NCBI GenBank assembly: GCA_900770865.1
Contig: CAAGLU010000323.1
Location: 1-41,998, forward strand
DNA from: an uncultured Atopobiaceae bacterium
Lineage (GTDB): Bacteria > Actinomycetota > Coriobacteriia > Coriobacteriales > Atopobiaceae
Direction: 5' to 3'
DNA length: 41,998 bases
Below, piece after piece: positions 39,083 to 41,998 of this stretch. The translations under genes and the position numbers were made by a program. Numbering within the stretch: the stretch's first letter is position 1; each line of letters begins with the position of its first letter. A model generated the notes under the pieces. The model was not told where the DNA came from, made no database searches, and saw only the letters and a program-made list of their open reading frames with translations.

Positions 39083-39612
39083 TGGCGCAGACGTTTCGGT
39101 ACCCGAACCTGCTGGACGTGAGCGCCGGGCACGCCGTTTTGGCGGCGGGGAGAATCGGTGACATACCGTCGGTTGTCTGCCATGGCGACCCAGTAGTCGG
39201 TGACTACTACCGAGTAATCCCCGAGCAGGACCTCACCTCATGGTCGTTCGTGAACATCACTGACGTGTCGGCCGCAGGTGACGTGCCAGTGGGCACGCGG
39301 ATGGCGATATCGCTTCTCATGCGCGTCGGTGGCGAGCCCTACCACGCCTATCCGAACCTTCTCCTCGGGCAAGGCATCGACGGCCTCCTTGGCAGCATCG
39401 CCTACTCCCACGAGGACGTCGGGGGGGGGTGGTCGATGTGCATTACCACCGGGGTGCGCACAAGCATGGCGTACAAGGGACAGATTTTCTATGCCGCTAC
39501 GTCGTCGCTCAAGCCGAAGGCCGGAACAACCATCGACTTTGCTCAGCCCATGGTCTGCGTCGCCGACGAGCCTCACGCATGGGCGCCAGCGGCAGGGGAG
39601 GTGTGGCCGTAG
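39082..39612 (+). CDS. Tail-fibre carbohydrate-binding-like module with G9 tract
   Basis: 176 aa. A single beta-sandwich-like module: MAQTFRYPNLLDVSAGHAVL, LTSWSFVNITDVSAAGDVPV, ending FAQPMVCVADEPHAWAPAAG. This NLL...AxPMV...WAP..GE pattern resembles tail-tip modules of Gram-positive phages. ATG 39082 or 39079 (both after GGAGG) may be used. A run of nine G (39421-39429) lies about two-thirds along. Confidence 0.65.
   Translation: MAQTFRYPNLLDVSAGHAVLAAGRIGDIPSVVCHGDPVVGDYYRVIPEQDLTSWSFVNITDVSAAGDVPVGTRMAISLLMRVGGEPYHAYPNLLLGQGIDGLLGSIAYSHEDVGGGWSMCITTGVRTSMAYKGQIFYAATSSLKPKAGTTIDFAQPMVCVADEPHAWAPAAGEVWP
39421..39429 (+). repeat. Poly-G tract (G9), possible slippage site
   Basis: Nine consecutive G read as GGG GGG GGG in frame. 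With one G lost the new frame ends at TGA 39614-39616, overlapping the next gene's ATG; with one gained it ends at TAG 39618-39620. Neither truncates the protein early. Confidence 0.55.
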
Positions 39613-41625
39613 ATGAGTAGCAATCAGATTTGCAACATAATCAGGGCGGAAAACCTGAAGAACCATAGCAGTAATGGCATATCGTGCGAGTGGGACGCGG
39701 ACGGGTGGCTGCACGTCCACGGGACTCAGGTCGGCACGTCTTCCGAGGGCGTCACGAGCAAAAATAAGCCAATCCACCTAGAGGCTGGCAAGTACGTCAT
39801 TTCGGCGGAGGTCGAGGGCGGCGGACTCGGCACATATAATTACGTCTCGGTATGGTCCACGGATAACAGCAAGCGTATAGGCGTAATAATCAACAGCATC
39901 GGTTATTGTGCGCTATCGGCCACTAAGCCAGTAGACATATGCTTGTGGGTCGGAGCTGCTTCCGATGGTCATACGGTGGACTACCGCATGCGCATAATGC
40001 TGGTCGAGGGTGACACTCCCGCCGCGTGGGCACCGTACTCCGGCGAGACGCTTGCGGGGGGGGGTGCTCTCATGAGCGCTAACCTCCTGGACGGCTTGGA
40101 GACGCAGCCCGAGAACGGCACGACCGCCGAGAGCGACGGCATCTGGCACCACGCGGCGAGGACCAAGGCCGACGGCCACGACGACTGGCTCATGTGGGAC
40201 CTTCCCGGCCAGGCCGCACTTGCCACGAACCAGACGTACCACGTGGGGCTGTCCGTAAGGGGCGCGAGCGCGAACGCAAATTCCCTGCACACCACCATCG
40301 GCTACAAGGACGCAGCGGGGAAAGTCAACTGGGCCACCTCGTCAGCCCTCGCCGTCGGCACGTCATGGGGGCGCGCGGAGGCCACCATAGTCGTGCCATC
40401 CGGCATGACGCCCTTCGCCTTCTACGTGGCCGCCTACGGCACCTGTCCCGAGACGTGGATGGCGTCCCCCACGCTCTCGCTAGGCTCGCCGGTGCCGCTG
40501 GCGATTTCGTCAACCACGCTCGCGTGGTCTGCCGGGATTGTCGCGACCACGCGCTACTACAAGCTCGCGAGCGCCACGTCCTCAACGCCTGCCGTGCCAA
40601 CGTCCTCGTCAGCCCTCAACGGCTGGTCCGAGACGGAGCCGACAGCCGACGTGACCAAGGTGATGTGGGTGTGCGAGCGCACCGTCTACGCAGACGGAAC
40701 CGAGAGCTGGTCCAAGGCGAGCAAGAGCACGTCGTACGAAGCCGCCAAGGACGCGAAGAGCGCCGCCAACGCCGCCAAGAACACGGCTGACAGCGCTAAG
40801 AGCGCAGCCGACAACCTCAAGACTCTCATCCACGAGGGCGATGACGGCATCACCGTGGGCAAGAGCACGGACGGAAAGACGTGGTCCACCGGGCGCACGC
40901 GCATGACAGCGGACTCCTACCAGATTCTGGATAAGTTAGGCACGGTCATCACGCAGCTCGCCAGCGATGGCGCGTCGTTCCTCTCGGGACTGGTCAGGAT
41001 TGTCACCGGGAAGGCCACCCTGCCCGGTAACTTGACGGTCAACTCCATCACCATCGACTCCGGGGGCGGCGTGGCGGTCTTGAGGGGGATTGTCTCCCGT
41101 ATCAGCGCCAACTTAAACGGCGTCACGTCGAGCGTGAGCGCCGGATGGGAGCAGGACTTCGGACACGGCGTCACGGCAATCGTGAGAGAGAACGCACACC
41201 TGGAGTCTGGGAAGATGGTACCCGAGCGCATGGCGTCCACGCACCTGGCATCGGACAAGGCCGAGCTGTACGTGGGAGACAACTCCATGAAGGTCACCGG
41301 GGACAGTTTCTCTCTCTCGCACCCGGAGTACCTCCGGAAGGGGCTGCGCATCACGCAGGGCTTGAAGGTGTGCCACGGCCACGGCACGCCGTGGGTGACG
41401 CTCTTCGAGTCATGGAGCGAGTTCCAGTCGACAACCGGCTGCTACGACTCCGGCCTGCCGACCCTGGTCACCATGAACGGCGACTGGGGCGCCTTCGACG
41501 GCTCGTTGAGCGACTGCGAGATTCACGGCGGGGATGCGGTCTTCGTCATGGCGCGGACAACGGGCGGGCCGCACACCCTATACAGCAGCAACAGCGTTCG
41601 CATCAACTGGATATGCATCTGGTAG
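39613..41625 (+). CDS. Receptor-binding tail fibre protein with G9 tract at a module boundary
   Basis: 670 aa. Module 1 (about 1-150) ends AAWAPYSGETLAGGG; module 2 begins at Met154 (MSANLLDGLETQPENGTTAE) and ends near ~290. Then a short helix (YEAAKDAKSAANAAKNTADS, ~380-400) and a fibre segment (about 400-670, SGLVRIVTGKATLPGNLTVN, then FESWSEFQSTTGCYDSGLPT) that resembles fibre-tip domains. It is the last large late gene and the best receptor-binding candidate. A nine-G run just before Met154 could split it into two genes. Confidence 0.75.
   Translation: MSSNQICNIIRAENLKNHSSNGISCEWDADGWLHVHGTQVGTSSEGVTSKNKPIHLEAGKYVISAEVEGGGLGTYNYVSVWSTDNSKRIGVIINSIGYCALSATKPVDICLWVGAASDGHTVDYRMRIMLVEGDTPAAWAPYSGETLAGGGALMSANLLDGLETQPENGTTAESDGIWHHAARTKADGHDDWLMWDLPGQAALATNQTYHVGLSVRGASANANSLHTTIGYKDAAGKVNWATSSALAVGTSWGRAEATIVVPSGMTPFAFYVAAYGTCPETWMASPTLSLGSPVPLAISSTTLAWSAGIVATTRYYKLASATSSTPAVPTSSSALNGWSETEPTADVTKVMWVCERTVYADGTESWSKASKSTSYEAAKDAKSAANAAKNTADSAKSAADNLKTLIHEGDDGITVGKSTDGKTWSTGRTRMTADSYQILDKLGTVITQLASDGASFLSGLVRIVTGKATLPGNLTVNSITIDSGGGVAVLRGIVSRISANLNGVTSSVSAGWEQDFGHGVTAIVRENAHLESGKMVPERMASTHLASDKAELYVGDNSMKVTGDSFSLSHPEYLRKGLRITQGLKVCHGHGTPWVTLFESWSEFQSTTGCYDSGLPTLVTMNGDWGAFDGSLSDCEIHGGDAVFVMARTTGGPHTLYSSNSVRINWICIW
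40056..40064 (+). repeat. Poly-G tract (G9) controlling fusion of two fibre modules
   Basis: Nine G before ATG 40072. One G fewer puts TGA (40073-40075) in frame, overlapping that ATG; one more brings TAA (40080-40082) in frame. Either change separates module 1 from the 517-codon remainder, which would start at ATG 40072. Confidence 0.6.
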
Positions 41626-41631
41626 GGGGAC

Positions 41632-41700
41632 GTGCCCGCGCCGTGGCGCGAGGCCGCTTGGGCGATAGTGGAGCGCGATACCGAAACGCAAGAAGGTTAG
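41632..41700 (+). CDS. Possible 22-residue peptide after the fibre gene
   Basis: GTG start after TAGGGGGAC, reading PAPWREAAWAIVERDTETQ and a short end. It lies right after the fibre stop. Support is limited to the ribosome-site-like GGGGGA and position. Confidence 0.3.
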   Translation: MPAPWREAAWAIVERDTETQEG

Positions 41701-41728
41701 ACCACTTATATTCCAAAATAGAATATCG

Positions 41729-41740
41729 TCGCGTCCTTAT
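41729..41740 (+). repeat. 12-bp repeat shared by both prophage ends (second copy 1113-1124)
   Basis: TCGCGTCCTTAT occurs 40-56 bp from left core and about 105 bp from right core, in the same orientation. In circular phage DNA the copies would flank the att core, a likely place for integrase, excisionase or mIHF binding. Confidence 0.5.
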
Positions 41741-41754
41741 CGCGGCCATAACTC

Positions 41755-41826
41755 GTTGCACCACAGGTACCCACAGGTACCCACAGACTGAATAGTTGCA
41801 CTACAGATGCCCACATGTATCCACAC
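41755..41826 (+). repeat. Arm-type integrase-binding repeats beside attR
   Basis: CCACAGGTAC-like decamers start at 41761, 41771, 41781, 41801, 41811 and 41821, on a 10-bp register. They form two 32-base blocks, each opening with GTTGCAC (41755 and 41795), 40 bp apart. Such phased repeats next to att are typical of integrase arm sites. Confidence 0.65.
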
Positions 41827-41842
41827 GCACGCACGCCGATTA

Positions 41843-41859
41843 ACAAATCTGTAAGCGGC
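41843..41859. repeat. attR core (17-bp direct repeat copy 2)
   Basis: ACAAATCTGTAAGCGGC, identical to 1057-1073. Here the left half of the palindrome seen at attL is degraded (TTAACA instead of CTTACA), so the left phage arm and the right host arm differ. Confidence 0.8.
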
Positions 41860-41998
41860 GCTTGCGGCCGTGGTTGGAAGAGGCGAGGAGTACAGAATTC
41901 TCGGCACGTGGCTGTGGTCTGGGTCCCGCAGGGTGAGGCCTGCAGTCCGTTGGCCTAGCGCCTCTCGATTATTGAACGAAATTTCTCGCAGAGAAGAC
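41860..41998. other. Host flank, no gene recognised
   Basis: 139 bases with no convincing start codon or coding frame; a short GCAGG/CCTGC hairpin lies at about 41930-41945. With the prophage removed this would join the upstream region of the efflux adaptor gene. Confidence 0.4.

Larger units (their letters stand above)
41701..41842. other. Right prophage end: attP arm region
   Basis: No gene. Contains ATATTC/GAATAT (41708-41713, 41721-41726), a perfect inverted repeat; TCGCGTCCTTAT (41729-41740), also found at 1113-1124 beside attL; and the arm-type repeats (41755-41826). Confidence 0.55.
1057..41859. mobile_element. Complete siphovirus prophage (HK97-type capsid, tyrosine integrase)
   Basis: The boundaries are the outer copies of the 17-bp direct repeat. 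Inside is a full set of temperate-phage modules in standard order: integrase and repressor leftward, then early recombination/replication genes, packaging, head, tail, lysis and fibres rightward. No key gene is obviously broken except possibly the replication initiator, which is short. The tape measure of 1519 residues predicts a tail of roughly 230 nm at the usual ~0.15 nm per residue, consistent with a siphovirus. Integration is intergenic, so no host gene is split in this window. Confidence 0.93.

Noticed and set aside
1..41998. tRNA or rRNA genes, insertion sequences, toxin-antitoxin pairs
   Set aside because: No T-loop-like GGTTCGAATCC words in a plausible cloverleaf, no transposase and no recognisable toxin-antitoxin pair were found on reading both strands.

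Overview
The window is a complete, apparently intact temperate siphovirus prophage of about 40.8 kb in a GC-rich actinobacterial chromosome. A 17-bp direct repeat (1057-1073 and 41843-41859) marks attL and attR. Left of it is the start of a host efflux adaptor gene; right of it are 139 bases with no recognisable gene. The host is probably a Coriobacteriia member (Olsenella/Collinsella/Atopobium type). This is inferred from the high GC, the strong GGAGG ribosome sites, the actinobacterial-type integration host factor and the Gram-positive lysis genes; no ribosomal RNA is present to confirm it.

Layout. 1146-3715 (minus): integrase, a DnaQ-type exonuclease with a BRCT domain, and a CI-like repressor. 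3716-3845: divergent promoter/operator. 3846-6210: Cro-like gene, a candidate c4-type antisense RNA with a complementary target, a small leader ORF, a convergent membrane-protein gene, a 22-codon hydrophobic peptide and a BRO/KilAC antirepressor. 6225-13466: early genes, comprising HNH endonuclease, HTH protein, PD-(D/E)XK nuclease, YqaJ exonuclease, RecT annealase, phage-borne mIHF, SSB, a run of very small cysteine-rich proteins and a short replication initiator. 13467-13901: two iteron arrays, the likely replication origin. 13952-16865 (minus): an accessory island of eight small unknown genes ending at a strong terminator. 16866-17504: a second regulatory switch with an HTH gene. 17534-17830: probable packaging-site region.

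17831-41625: late genes, comprising zinc-finger protein, small and large terminase, portal, ClpP-type protease, HK97 capsid, connectors, tail tube, a lysis cassette (membrane protein, r1t-type holin, amidase) ending in a terminator, tail chaperones with a predicted -1 frameshift, a long tape measure, an FN3-rich tail protein, baseplate hub, spike-like protein, a collagen-like fibre protein and receptor-binding modules. The last two modules carry nine-G tracts; a one-base change in the second would split one fibre gene into two coupled genes.

How the parts work together: CI/Cro set lysogeny versus lysis, the c4-like RNA probably holds down antirepressor expression, YqaJ/RecT/SSB form a recombination module, the initiator and iterons form a replicon, and integrase with the phage's own mIHF probably acts on an attP flanked by 10-bp arm repeats. 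The strongest candidates for undescribed biology are the c4-like immunity circuit, the minus-strand accessory island with its switch, and the poly-G controlled fibre gene.
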